This document shows positions 54,901-63,877 of a stretch of 64,000 nt of DNA, one piece after another (position 1 is the stretch's first letter; each line of letters begins with the position of its first letter). Location of the stretch: assembly GCA_905116865.2 (NCBI GenBank), contig CAJHNH020000199.1, positions 309,529 through 373,528 on the forward strand. Reading direction: 5' to 3'. The position numbers and the translations under genes were made by a program. The DNA is from Candidula unifasciata (taxonomy: Eukaryota > Mollusca > Gastropoda > Stylommatophora > Geomitridae). The notes beneath the pieces are model-generated. The model saw only the letters and a program-made list of their open reading frames with translations, was not told the origin of the DNA and ran no database searches.

Positions 54901-57900
54901 ACATAAACATGGACAAAAGATAATTAATGTATGTTCATTTACAACATGAAGATCACATAAACATGGACAAAAGATAATTAATGTAAGTTCATTTACAACA
55001 TGAAGATCACATAAACATGGACTAAAGATAATTAATGTATGTTCATTTACAACATGAAGATCACATAAACATGGACTAAAGGTAATTAATGTATGTTCAT
55101 TTACAACATGAAGATCACCTAAACATGGACAAAAGATAATTAATGTATGTTCATTTACAACATGAAGATCACATAAACATGGACTAAAGGTAATTAATGT
55201 ATGTTCATTTACAACATGAAGATCACATAAACATGGACAAAAGATAATTGATATATGTTCATTTACAACATGAAGATCACATAAACATGGACTAAAGATA
55301 ATTAATGTATGTCCATTTACAACATGAAGATCACATAAACATGGACTAAAGATAATTAATGTATGTCCATTTACAACATGAAGATCACATAAACATGGAC
55401 TAAAGATAATTAATGTATGTCCATTTACAACATGAAGATCACATAAACATGGACTAAAGATAATTAATGTATGTTCATTTACAACATGAAGATCACATAA
55501 ACATGGACTAAAGATAATTAATGTATGTCCATTTACAACATGAAGATCACATAAACATGGACTAAAGATAATTAATGTATGTCCATTTACAACATGAAGA
55601 TCACATAAACATGGACTAAAGATAATTAATGTATGTCCATTTACAACATGAAGATCACATAAACATGGACTAAAGATAATTAATGTATGTTCATTTACAA
55701 CATGAAGATCACATAAACATACAAAAGATGAAGATCACATTACAACATGGACTAAAGATAATTAATGTATGTTCATTTACAACATGAAGATCACAAAATA
55801 AACATGGACACAAAGATGTTATGAATTTTCGTCCACGCACAAAATGTATTAAAAAGATCAGGATTCATTTAGGGAAACATATGGAGATCACATAAAAATG
55901 CATGGATCTCATTAATTAGATTTTAACTGCAGAAAACTGACGAAAAACCAAAAATAAAACCCAAAAATGTCTTTGATTTTTTGTTTGTATGTGACCTTAC
56001 AACACCATCATTTACAAGTATGTATGCTCTAAAGCACAGAGCTCAGAGTATATTTTCTCACAATGTACAGGGTGGAAAGATAATTAACTTGTGTGACCCG
56101 CTCCCAGATCACTTGATGTAGGACTTGAGAGAAACTCTGTGACACATTCAGTCAGTGCAAAATGTGTCATCAGTCACTGTCCATTTACAGCATGAAGATC
56201 ACATAAACATGGACTAAAGATAATTAATGTATGTCCATTTACAACATGAAGATCACATAAACATGGACTAAAGGTGATTAATGTAATTTACAACATGAAG
56301 ATCACATAAACAGGACTAAAGGTGATAATGTATGTTCATTTACAACATGAAGATCACATAAACATGGACTAAAGGTGATTAATGTATGTTCATTTACAAC
56401 ATGAAGATCACATAAACATGGACTACAGGTGATTAATGTATGTTCATTTACAACATGAAGATCACATAAACATGGACTAAAGGTGATTAATGTATGTTCA
56501 TTTACAACATGAAGATCACATAAACATGGACTAAAGATAATTAATGTATGTCCATTTACAACATGAAGATCACATAAACATGGACTAAAGATAATTAATG
56601 TATGTTCATTTACAACATGAAGATCACATAAACATGGACAAAAGATAATTAATGTATGTTCATTTACAACATGAAGATCACATAAATATGGACTAAAGAT
56701 AATTAATGTATGTTCATTTACAACATGAAGGACACACAAATATGGACTAAAGGCTGTTAGTCTTCGCAATGTACAACATGGAAACACAAACACTGAGTAA
56801 ATGTTATGAATTTTCGTCCACGCACAAAATGTGATTAAAAAGATCAGGATTCCGCAACAAGGGAAACAGAGTATGGAGATCCATTTTGGTCAGAATGTTT
56901 CTTTATAAATGCATTTGTTATCTCATTAATTAGATTTTTAACTGCAGATAAACTGGTGACGAAAACCAAAAATTAAAACCCCAAAAATGTCTTTGATTTT
57001 TTTGTTTTATAAATAAATCAAACAAGACAGCAGATTTGGGTGACCTTACAACACCATCTATAAGGGACACAATATACAAGTAATGTATGCTCTAAAGCAC
57101 AGAGCTAGAGTGATATTTTCTCAAGGAAACAATGTACAGGGTGGAACGAAGAATGAGCCATAACTTGTGTGACCCGCTCCCAGATTTCCCCACTTGATGT
57201 AGGACTTGAGAGAAACTCTGTGACACATTCAGTCAGTGCAAATGTGTCATCAGTCACTGTCCATTTACAGCATGAAGATCACATAAACATGGACTAAAGA
57301 TAATTAATGTATGTCCATTTACAACATGAAGATCACATAAACATGGACTAAAGGTGATTAATGTATGTTCATTTACAACATGAAGATCACATAAACATGG
57401 ACTAAAGGTGATTAATGTATGTTCATTTACAACATGAAGATCACATAAACATGGACTAAAGGTGATTAATGTATGTTCATTTACAACATGAAGATCACAT
57501 AAACATGGACTACAGGTGATTAATGTATGTTCATTTACAACATGAAGATCACATAAACATGGACTAAAGGTGATTAATGTATGTTCATTTACAACATGAA
57601 GATCACATAAACATGGACTAAAGGTGATTAATGTAAGTTCATTTACAACATGAAGATCACATAAACATGGACTAAAGATAATTGATATATGTTCATTTAC
57701 AACATGAAGATCACATAAACATGGACTAAAGATAATTAATGTATGTTCATTTACAACATGAAGATCACATAAACATGGACTAAAGGTGATTAATGTATGT
57801 TCATTTACAACATGAAGAACACATAAACATGGACTAAAGGTGATTAATGTATGTTCATTTACAACATGAAGATCACATAAACATGGACTAAAGGTGATTA

Positions 57901-60900
57901 ATGTATGTTCATTTACAACATGAAGAACACATAAACATGGACTAAAGGTGATTAATGTATGTCCATTTACAACATAAAGATCACATAAACATGGACTAAA
58001 GGTGATTAATGTATGTTCATTTACAACATGAAGATCACATAAACATGGACTAAAGGTGATTAATGTATGTTCATTTACAACATGAAGATCACATAAACAT
58101 GGACTAAAGATAATTGATATATGTTCATTTACAACATGAAGATCACATAAACATGGACTAAAGATAATTAATGTATGTTCATTTACAACATGAAGATCAC
58201 ATAAACATGGACTAAAGGTGATTAATGTATGTTCATTTACAACATGAAGATCACATAAACATGGACTAAAGGTGATTAATGTATGTTTATTTACAACATC
58301 AAGATCACATAAACATGGACTAAATATAATTAATGTATGTTCATTTACAACATGAAGATCACATAAACATGGACTAAAGATAATTGATATATGTTCATTT
58401 ACAACATGAAGATCACATAAACATGGACTAAAGGTGATTAATGTATGTTCATTTACAACATGAAGAACACATAAACATGGACTAAAGGTGATTAATGTAT
58501 GTTCATTTACAACATGAAGAACACATAAACATGGACTAAAGGTTATTAATCTTTTTTTCCCCAAATAGGGCATTAAAAAACATAAATGCAGACTAAAGGT
58601 CATTAGTCTTTTTTACAAAAATGGCATTAAAAACACATAAACATGGACACAAACAGTTTGTCTGTCAAGGTATAACAACATAAATGATAAAACAAACAAC
58701 CAGTCTTAGTTCAGGCACAACATGAATCATAACAGAACACGAATGAGCAAGATAGCACTTTGTCAAGATGCAACATGGATGATAAAAGAACATGGACACA
58801 GATGATTTGTCTTAGTTTCAGAGAATAATAACAAACATGGACAAGCAAGATTAGACTTTGTCAAGGTACACCATGACAGACAAAAGAACATAGACAAAAT
58901 CAGATACGCCATCAATGAAAACAGAACATGGATAGTGAGTCGAGGTATAAAATAAAATTTAAAAAGAACAAGAACACTAATAATGTCGTGGTTCAGGTAC
59001 CGTATAAATCACAGAAAAACATGGACACATATTATATTTATGTGCAGATACAGCACAAAATGAAAACAGAGTATAAACATGTTTTTGAGACACAGTAAAG
59101 TAAGAATGGTGACTTTTACTTGTCTTTATCTAGCTCAGTGTTTCCCCAACATTTTTATTGTGCCATTCCCCACCTAAGATTTTCTAAAACTCTTATGCCC
59201 CCCTCCCTCCCCCCCCCCCTCAAATCATGTAACTAAAACCCTGGACGAGTCCATTTTCGAATTTCCTCCCTTAACAATCAAATTTCTCCTCTGTGGGGTG
59301 TGGGCCCCAGGGTGGAAAACACTGGTCTAGATATTATGAAACACCACAAACCTCGTTCACCCGAGGCAATATTCTCATCACTTCGTTGTTTCTGGAGTTA
59401 ACCACTATGTTACAGCCGACAGCGTCCAGGACATCAATGCTGTGGGTTCGCCTAACAACAACAAAACAAAAATACTGTAGACTAAGCTGGAGAGATTGTA
59501 ATCTGTTCACAAGTTCAGGCAGAGGAAACAATATCAATCACCTGTGTTAGCATTCCTGCATGACATGAGACAGTTCTGGTTAACTATGATAACAACATGA
59601 GGCTTGAGTGTTTTCACATCAGAGTGAGAGATCAGATGAAGTTTAAAGTAACCAAACAGAAGACACTTTTATCTGCCCTCTATCATCAATGGAGTTTAGG
59701 ACCTCAACCAACCTGCATCAAGTTGTCCTATCAATTTATTTGTTGGTCTGTCTTTATTCCTTTGATTCTGTGGGTTCCAGCATAATAACATTTCTATTTA
59801 TACTATGAGATTTTCTCAATGTGTCCTATCCAACACTTGCATCTTTTTCTCCCTCCCAATACAATGAAAATAGAATACTACTATTCAGATTCAAAGTGTT
59901 TGAAAACATACAATTTATGAGACTGAGTAAACAGTTCCCTTCCCTACCATGATTTCTTCAACAACAACAAAATGATGTATCCAAGCTGCTTGAACCGATC
60001 AATCTCCGCTTTCATAAGAATACAAAATTAATCCCATCTCAACCAGGAACCGGGAAGCTGATGAACCATCAGATGTGCCTCTCAACATACCAGACCTACC
60101 AACAGATGCTCTATCTCCCACGGCAAATGTGCCATCAAATGTGCCTCTCAACATACCAGACCGACCAAAAGAGGCTCTATCTCCCACAGCAAATGTGCCT
60201 CTCAACATACCAGACCTACCAACAGATGCTCTATCTCCCACAGCAAATGTGCCTCTCAACATACCAGACCTACCAACAGATGTTCTATCTCCCACAGCAA
60301 ATGTGCCTCTCAACATACCAGACCTACCAACAGATGCTCTATCTCCCACAGCAAATGTGCCTCTCAACATACCAGACCTACCAACAGATGCTCTATCTCC
60401 CACAGCAAATGTGCCTCTCAACATACCAGATCCACCAAAAGATGCTATATCTCCCACAGCAAATGTGCCTCTCAACATACCAGACCTACCAACAGATGCT
60501 CTATCTCCCACAGCAAATGTGCCTCTCAACATACCAGACCTACCAACAGATGCTATATCTCCCACAGCAAATGTGCCTCTCAACATACCAGACCTACCAA
60601 AAGAGGCTCTATCTCCCACAGCAAATGTGCCTCTCAACATACCAGACCTACCAACAGATGCTCTATCTCCCACAGCAAATGTGCCTCTCAACATACCAGA
60701 CCTACCAACAGATGCTCTATCTCCCACAGCAAATGTGCCTCTCAACATCCAGACCTACCAAAAGAGGCTCTATCTGCCACAGCAAATGTCTTAAAGTATC
60801 ATTACCAACTGTTAGTGTGGTACACACGTCATTTGCTTTATCTCATACATACACTCCTCCTTTTCGAATCTACTTCTAATTACATATTCACACACTCTTT

Positions 60901-63715
60901 ACACATATTATTTCATCTAACTGTCTTCTTTAAGCAGTCATTCATAAATGGTCTTCTGAATGATGTATCCAGTACAAGTGTTCCTGTAGTTTTCACTTTT
61001 ATAGGCAACAAATCTTTCTTTCCTTCACTCACACACTTGCTCATCCTATATCCTAGAGAGTAATCCATACAAGGTGCCTCTAGAGGTGAGAATACTGCTC
61101 AAGTTTACACACTCATGTGTTACACAAATATCATGTATTTGTCTCAGATAAGTATTAGATTTTTACACACTACTGTAAAAAAAAATTAATATTATCTAAA
61201 TCAAATGATGTTGATCAATGACTGGTTTGGCCTGGTGGCGCTGGTGACTTACCTGGCAGGAAGATAATGGAGGCTGAAGATCTACCCTCAAGGTAATGTG
61301 CCCATCTGACTGAATTTGACAAAAGACCACAACAATCAACTTTAAATCAACAAGAACATAACTGCCTTGCGATCACATACCTGTCAATCCGTAAAAGAAC
61401 AAATTTGCACATGAATTTTGCTCAAACGATTTCTGTTAAGACGCATCACTGAAAAATCTATTTCCAGTTATCTGTGCAGAGGCTAACATCTTAAACCTTA
61501 CTGAAAAGTAGAAAATGTAATTTAACATGAATAGCCTCTGATATTTACGATCTATCTCATAATATATTGCTCTTGCCATATTTGATAACTACATTTTCTG
61601 TCCTATCCGTGTTCACCAATGAAAACATATGTATCTGCTCGGCGACAGGTATGTGATCATCCAACAAGCATTTCAAATGGGTAAATATGAAGCATTAAAA
61701 CAAGACAAAAACCAATAACCAAGACCAAATGTGTCAATCATAGGAAAATTTAAAAAGTAACTCAACTACAGATTGTGCACCTGATCTCCCAAGGTCGGGT
61801 AGTAAAAGCATATGGTTTTGAGGTTAAAGCTCCCACAGGGCAGAGGTCAATGATGTTTCCGGACAACTCAGATTTGAACATTTTCTCCACATATGTCCCG
61901 ACCTGCATCTCGGTTCCTCTACCCGTGGTACCCAAATCGTCTACACCAGCTATCTCACTGGCAAATCTAGCAAGTATTGACATTATTCTCATTAAAATGC
62001 ACCAGAGATTCAAATGTTAGGAATTTTTTTTTAAACAATACAATGATGCTTTAGATCAGTTACAGTAGTTGCCACGGTGGTCTGTTGACTCCCAAAGGTC
62101 TGTGAAACAAATTTAAGAAGTCTGTGGCATCATTTATAAGCCCCCACCCCAAATCTACCCAATTCCTTTTTTTCTTTTAAATTCTAATATTAGCACCAGA
62201 GGCCCAAAAAGTTGTAAAGAGAGATGTAAAATCAGCACATCTTGTATTCATTGGGTTTCTAGGTAGTAACCCATGAACAAATGATGCTCTCCTTGGGACT
62301 GAAAGAGTTCATAAGTAAGGGGTCCTGGCAGACCTTCAAAAAGAGAGGTCCGCGGGTCAAATCTAGTGGGGAACCACTGCTTTAGATGAACAAAAGTACT
62401 ACTACGACATATAATCACTGGTAATGCTATAGCACTCAAAACAAACCCATGGGTCACCATTCTTAATACTAAAAAGCATTCTATTTTAGCCAGCTGATGA
62501 TGCAGGGCACAACATGCTGTTTTCTTGTCACATGCACAGTATAGGGTTAGACAAGCAAGTATCTATCATACCAAATGAACACAAACATACACCACACTCG
62601 GAGGCATTTCAACAGGAAAGTTGTTTTAGACAGAATGGATGACTCCTGTGAGCGTGGTGGGTGGGGGTGGGGGGGGGGTGGGGGGTGGGGGGGGAGGTGT
62701 TGGAATAAACCACTGCCCTCTAACAAGCATGTCCACAGTATGTGTTACCAAGTTGTGATAATGCGTCTCCAATGTAGGTTAGCTCACTTTCTTGTTAGGT
62801 AGTTAGGTAAAACTTCCAGGATATTTCATTTACAAATCAAGAATCCAAATCTTCATCTGATCAATAAGTTATAATTTCACAGAAGTGAGTTCCATAGGGA
62901 AATGCAAGTTGGACAGACAATGAAACAAGAATTCAGATATTAAGTTCAGTGGCTTTATCAGCTTTCGGGTCTATGAAAACAAACCACATCTTTAGAGACC
63001 AAAAAGCAGTTTATCAGCAATAAATGAATGCCAACTATCTGCTGCCAGTGCAAACAAAGGATCCTAACCACAGATCAAGAATAAGGAATTTTAACATGTG
63101 AAAAGGTGCTTATTAATTACTAAAACAAATAGGAGTCTCAAGAAAAGACGGACAAGTGGTTTCAGCATTTCTTCTTCACCGATTTTAAACTCAGGTGGAA
63201 AGTGCTGGTTGGGGTCCACTTTGGAATTTTGATCTTATCTCAGAACTTGAGTTTTGTGCACACATCCATTTTAGACATCTGCCTTATTCCTATGATGACT
63301 ACTGGTTCCTTGCCACTCAGGCAGATGCATCCTGACTTTAAAGGAAACATCCCTAATTAGTCTACTGTTATGGCATGCTTGTTTGAAGGAGTGGGTCTAT
63401 TCTCCCCCCCCCCCCCCAAATTTGGGCCACAGAACCCACATGAGAAGTTTCAGCATTTAAGAAAGATGTCATCAAATCTATGAGCTTCACAAGTCAGCGA
63501 AGCCTGGGAAAAAAGGAGGTAGACTGAGGAATGGATGGATTCACCTTAGAGAAAATCTTCCACAAGACATACCTGATACACCTAGTGCAATGAATGCATC
63601 GGTTCATAACAGTTTTAATCAGCGGGCCCAAATCCTTATCTTCAACTGCTCTCTTTCCTGTGATATTCATGTCAATGAACCTGCTTTTGTCGTTGCCAAA
63701 TAACATAGACTGGTC
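36767..63715 (-). CDS. NDUFS1: NDUFS1, complex I 75 kDa iron-sulfur subunit, 13 exons, 5' end outside window
   Basis: Core subunit of the NADH-oxidising arm of respiratory complex I in mitochondria; it carries Fe-S clusters that pass electrons from the flavin site. Exons from 5' to 3': 63715-63573, 61966-61781, 59451-59352, 53097-52948, 50356-50211, 47995-47867, 46351-46285, 44751-44689, 43266-43108, 42259-42106, 39619-39444, 37635-37501, 36925-36767. All sites are GT-AG, all phases agree, giving 588 codons and a stop. The match runs from DQSMLFGND to [12 protein letters not shown] and the end. The N4 cluster ligands are kept: CIHCTRC and the Cys of [12 protein letters not shown]. The 2Fe-2S domain, N5 ligands and mitochondrial presequence lie beyond the right edge. 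Length agrees with the vertebrate protein over the same span. It appears intact. Confidence 0.97.
36955..37430 (+). mobile_element. RTE-like LINE C-terminal fragment, decayed
   Basis: Parallels 19520-19930: acatggagaacaactaaaac, ggtgcctgagcagaacagag, gagagaactacacaaattcc and gttgagggcctatgctccac. Frame is lost in several places. It sits in the last NDUFS1 intron. Confidence 0.8.
37501..37635 (-). CDS. NDUFS1: NDUFS1 exon ([12 protein letters not shown])
   Basis: Encodes [36 protein letters not shown] and SDRTCR, 45 codons in phase 0. Acceptor ttttcttgcag. Confidence 0.94.
37865..38100. repeat. About 60-bp tandem repeat, about 3.7 copies
   Basis: The unit has ttctgtcctactctgttgtt, acatgtggactaaaagttgt and gccagaggttgatttagc; later units lose aatac and shorten. 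Confidence 0.9.
38130..38332 (+). mobile_element. tRNA-derived SINE, family B
   Basis: ggcttaggcactgtgaaacc, gccgagttcgataccaacta, ttgacagtggtacagtctgt and gggttggttctgcaacatcc, in order. Confidence 0.75.
38688..38866 (+). mobile_element. tRNA-derived SINE, family A
   Basis: Head gctgtagtgcctagatacc and a consensus-like B-box catgggttcgattcc; body caacccagccttgagggggc and cggcatgatgctgaccacat. Confidence 0.75.
38867..39451 (-). repeat. 39-bp array seeded by NDUFS1 donor, plus degenerate outer part
   Basis: 39236-39451 holds six regular units; on the - strand each reads gcattttatctgag, then gtgagagtgataacttta, as in the real exon end ggctttatcagag, gtgagagtgataac. 38867-39235 holds shorter, irregular relatives (ttgtcactctcacctcaaat on +). 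Confidence 0.9.
39444..39619 (-). CDS. NDUFS1: NDUFS1 exon ([16 protein letters not shown])
   Basis: Encodes [32 protein letters not shown] and WTIIRALSE. The donor gtgaga and about 15 bp of exon end are the founder of a 39-bp array in the following intron. Confidence 0.97.
39986..40671. mobile_element. Non-autonomous hAT-type DNA transposon
   Basis: Terminal inverted repeats tagagctgtaccgaata and (reverse complement of right end) tagggctgtaccgaatag, flanked by a perfect 8-bp target duplication tctaaaac (39978-39985, 40672-40679). Subterminal attcgtattcg/cgaatacgaatag words recur. 686 bp, no transposase; the middle holds tg/ag microsatellites. Confidence 0.85.
40680..41685. other. Intron, no gene seen
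   Basis: A/T-rich intron of NDUFS1 between exons 42259-42106 and 39619-39444. No recognised feature. Confidence 0.4.
41686..41850 (+). repeat. Dispersed repeat family F
   Basis: acgttcaccagctgtagatt, ctggtggaaagttctggttg and ttggttccttgcctctcagg match the reference copy; the 3' part is missing. Confidence 0.7.
42106..42259 (-). CDS. NDUFS1: NDUFS1 exon (VFLLGADAG)
   Basis: Encodes [15 protein letters not shown], then [17 protein letters not shown] and CTVVYIG. Leaves in phase 1 at gtaaat. Confidence 0.95.
42470..42910. repeat. Nested dispersed repeats: family F (+), SINE A body (+), family F (-)
   Basis: 42470-42600 is an old family F copy ending in a 20-plus C run. 42640-42790 is a SINE A body (gtaccaggtaatgtcctgg, gatgctgaccacatcaccca). 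42788-42910 is an inverted family F end (aacaaccagaactttctgca, gagtttacagctggtgaac). Confidence 0.6.
43108..43266 (-). CDS. NDUFS1: NDUFS1 exon ([13 protein letters not shown])
   Basis: Encodes [19 protein letters not shown], then [11 protein letters not shown] and WQVFNFLHQ, 53 codons in phase 0. Donor gtaggc. Confidence 0.95.
43267..44688. other. NDUFS1 intron, no gene seen
   Basis: Mostly A/T-rich, unique-looking sequence between exons 44751-44689 and 43266-43108. No repeat family assigned. Confidence 0.4.
44689..44751 (-). CDS. NDUFS1: NDUFS1 microexon (YLGDS)
   Basis: 63 bp encoding [20 protein letters not shown] and K, phase 0 at both ends. Its acceptor (tttgtcag) and first 16 bp are repeated four more times in the upstream intron. 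Confidence 0.93.
44735..45060 (-). repeat. About 68-bp array spanning NDUFS1 acceptor, 5 copies
   Basis: Read on the - strand each unit ends ctatttgtcag (or attgtcag), then tatttaggtgatagct (real exon) or tatttaggtgaaagct (copies), with ggatagtcaacacttaacca between. The copy nearest 44751 is the real acceptor; four more lie upstream of it in the intron. Confidence 0.92.
45470..45680 (+). repeat. Dispersed repeat family G
   Basis: Contains tgtacagggtggaacgaaga and ccccaattaatgtagga, then tctgtgacac. The same order (tgtacagggtggaacgaaga, ccccacttaatgtagga, ctctgtgacacattcag) occurs inside the satellite interruptions at 54749-54860 and 57133-57240. Confidence 0.65.
45725..45905 (+). repeat. Dispersed repeat family H, copy 2
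   Basis: Matches 11040-11225: gatgacacaatgtgccccca, tgtggatgaggatcactgtg and gagaggtcccagaaacc. Confidence 0.7.
46000..46255 (-). mobile_element. SINE family A-like, inverted, old
   Basis: The reverse complement shows a head like gcagtggttagctcacttg and a body ending tatggtctagaactatat. Strongly diverged. Confidence 0.5.
46285..46351 (-). CDS. NDUFS1: NDUFS1 short exon (WLHTDM)
   Basis: 67 bp encoding [20 protein letters not shown] and YQ. Enters in phase 2, leaves in phase 0. Acceptor attgttcag. Confidence 0.93.
46352..46964. other. NDUFS1 intron, no gene seen
   Basis: Contains a phrase (aaggcagctggaaatccaaa near 46810) that recalls SINE C bodies; otherwise unassigned. Confidence 0.35.
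46965..47170. repeat. About 43-bp tandem repeat, about 5 copies
   Basis: Units with gactagagaacttatggaga and tatccatgtgggatctagg; each later unit carries substitutions or short losses. Confidence 0.85.
47366..47572 (+). mobile_element. tRNA-derived SINE, family B
   Basis: gcatctgtggcttaggcctt, gtgtgccaggttcgatctct, gggaatggcaaactactgaa and gggttggatctgctacatcc, in order. Confidence 0.78.
47867..47995 (-). CDS. NDUFS1: NDUFS1 exon ([13 protein letters not shown])
   Basis: Encodes [18 protein letters not shown], then [20 protein letters not shown] and IRK. Acceptor attccacag, donor gtaagt. Confidence 0.96.
48380..48600 (-). mobile_element. tRNA-derived SINE, family A-like, inverted
   Basis: The reverse complement starts agctcagtagttccatggc, then ttgggtttgaaccctcattg (B-box) and ends with tgggtttagcaccatatgc. 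Confidence 0.65.
48605..49960. repeat. 40-bp satellite, about 33 copies
   Basis: The unit has cttttcatatatttacacca and tataatacatcagcagtcaa. The period of 40 is almost perfect; variants tata/taca and ttttc/ctttc are mixed along the array. Intron of NDUFS1. Confidence 0.96.
49961..50210. repeat. Fragments of dispersed repeat family F
   Basis: 49968-50025 matches the right end of family F (aggaccctagaacccacaca) and 50085-50118 its inverted left end (agaactttccaccggagttt). The piece between is not assigned. Confidence 0.45.
50211..50356 (-). CDS. NDUFS1: NDUFS1 exon ([13 protein letters not shown])
   Basis: Encodes [15 protein letters not shown], then [15 protein letters not shown] and [15 protein letters not shown]. 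Donor gtgagt, leaves in phase 2. Confidence 0.96.
50400..51289. other. NDUFS1 intron, no gene seen
   Basis: A/T-rich, with a G homopolymer near 50803-50821. No recognised feature. Confidence 0.4.
51290..51640 (+). mobile_element. tRNA-derived SINE, family C, second copy
   Basis: ggccttgagtgctggtcctg, gattcaaacccagacatgg, cttggcagttggaaatcca and gtgccatgatgttaatccgt follow the copy at 20495. Confidence 0.75.
51888..52108 (+). mobile_element. tRNA-derived SINE, family B
   Basis: gcatctgtggctgaggtgtt, caatgccggattcaatacca, gcaatggcaaactagtggac and acaacagccaaaaaatgctg, in order. Confidence 0.72.
52240..52890 (-). mobile_element. Jockey-like LINE RNase H fragment, inverted
   Basis: The reverse complement reads [14 protein letters not shown], then [20 protein letters not shown], the start and end motifs of a retroelement RNase H domain, with several stops and frame changes between. 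The start lies about 60 bp downstream of the NDUFS1 exon donor at 52948. Confidence 0.75.
52948..53097 (-). CDS. NDUFS1: NDUFS1 exon ([17 protein letters not shown])
   Basis: Encodes [17 protein letters not shown], then [10 protein letters not shown] and [11 protein letters not shown]. Acceptor tgtttccacag, donor gtaaga. It lies between the 5 kb satellite intron and a Jockey fragment starting about 50 bp after its donor. Confidence 0.96.
53355..58560. repeat. 54-bp satellite filling one NDUFS1 intron (5.2 kb)
   Basis: The unit has catgaagatcacataaacat, ggactaaagataattaatgt and atgttcatttacaa, about 80 copies. Variants aagataatt/aaggtgatt/aaaagataatt and tgttc/tgtcc alternate in blocks. A 0.5 kb non-satellite segment interrupts it three times (54353-54880, 55800-56180, 56740-57255). 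The long Phe-Ser-Pro-Cys-Leu frames on the - strand follow from the 54-bp period (18 codons) and are not a gene. Confidence 0.95.
58640..59130. other. Decayed edge of satellite, no gene
   Basis: Words such as acatggacacaa, gtcaaggtacaac and aacagaacatgga look like highly diverged satellite. No coding support. Confidence 0.45.
59136..59324. mobile_element. Short hAT-like MITE
   Basis: Ends cagtgtttccccaacattt and (reverse complement) cagtgttttccaccctgggg; flanks atctagct and gtctagat share six of eight positions as a decayed target duplication. It ends about 30 bp from NDUFS1 exon 59352-59451. Confidence 0.6.
59352..59451 (-). CDS. NDUFS1: NDUFS1 exon (SIDVLDAVG)
   Basis: Encodes [17 protein letters not shown], then [12 protein letters not shown]: start of the molybdopterin-oxidoreductase-like domain. 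Acceptor ttgttgttag, donor gtttgt. Confidence 0.96.
59660..59870 (-). mobile_element. RTE-like LINE 3' fragment, inverted
   Basis: atcatcaatggagtttagga, gattttctcaatgtgtccta and tccaacacttgcatcttttt are the reverse of the end of the 17-20 kb LINE. Confidence 0.65.
60060..60790. repeat. 54-bp minisatellite, 13-14 copies, open in three frames
   Basis: The unit has gtgcctctcaacataccaga, cctaccaacagatgctctat and ctcccacagcaaat. Since 54 is a multiple of three, 18-residue peptide repeats appear in several frames ([18 protein letters not shown] in one). It lies wholly inside an NDUFS1 intron. Unrelated in sequence to the 54-bp satellite at 53-58 kb. Confidence 0.92.
60800..61780. other. NDUFS1 intron, no gene seen
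   Basis: A/T-rich sequence between the minisatellite and exon 61966-61781. No recognised feature. Confidence 0.4.
61781..61966 (-). CDS. NDUFS1: NDUFS1 exon ([12 protein letters not shown])
   Basis: Encodes [35 protein letters not shown] and [19 protein letters not shown]. Contains the fourth N4 ligand. Phase 2 at both ends; donor gtgcac is weaker than usual. Confidence 0.97.
62057..62379. mobile_element. Non-autonomous hAT-like element with perfect 8-bp duplication
   Basis: Bounded by ctttagat on both sides (62049-62056, 62380-62387). The right end is ggggaaccactg (inverse cagtggttcccc, typical of hAT/Charlie-like ends); the left end starts cagttacagtagttgcc. 323 bp, no open frame. Confidence 0.75.
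62388..63165. other. NDUFS1 intron, no gene seen
   Basis: Includes a G-rich run (62655-62695, mostly ggggtggg). No coding support. Confidence 0.4.
63168..63452 (+). repeat. Dispersed repeat family F
   Basis: ttttaaactcaggtggaaag, ctggttccttgccactcagg, cagatgcatcctgacttt, atggcatgcttgtttga and a C run before gggccacagaacccacatg. Confidence 0.75.
63573..63715 (-). CDS. NDUFS1: NDUFS1 exon (CIHCTRC)
   Basis: Encodes [13 protein letters not shown], then [20 protein letters not shown] and IHCTRCIR. Holds three Cys ligands of cluster N4. Acceptor ttcctag, donor gtatgt, leaves in phase 2. Confidence 0.96.
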
Positions 63716-63877
63716 CTAGGAAATATTAAAACGGATTTTAAAAAAATGTTGCATTCCAGAATAGTGTCAGAAATGTATGTGATAAACATAGGTGTACCTT
63801 TATGTGATTGAAACAACAATACAACTGACTAACTGTAAAATTACCCTTTAAAACCAGTGGAAGATCAGGTATATCTT

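Noticed and set aside
53355..58560. CRISPR-like array
   Set aside because: Units are contiguous 54-bp satellites without unique spacers, in animal nuclear DNA; no cas genes.
57254..58603. 449-codon frame on the - strand with 18-residue repeats ([13 protein letters not shown] type)
   Set aside because: Product of the 54-bp satellite; it lies in an NDUFS1 intron and has no signal, domain or splice context of its own.
60061..60879. Pro-rich 18-residue repeat protein
   Set aside because: Several frames are equally open and the array sits inside an intron; no start context or conserved non-repeat part.
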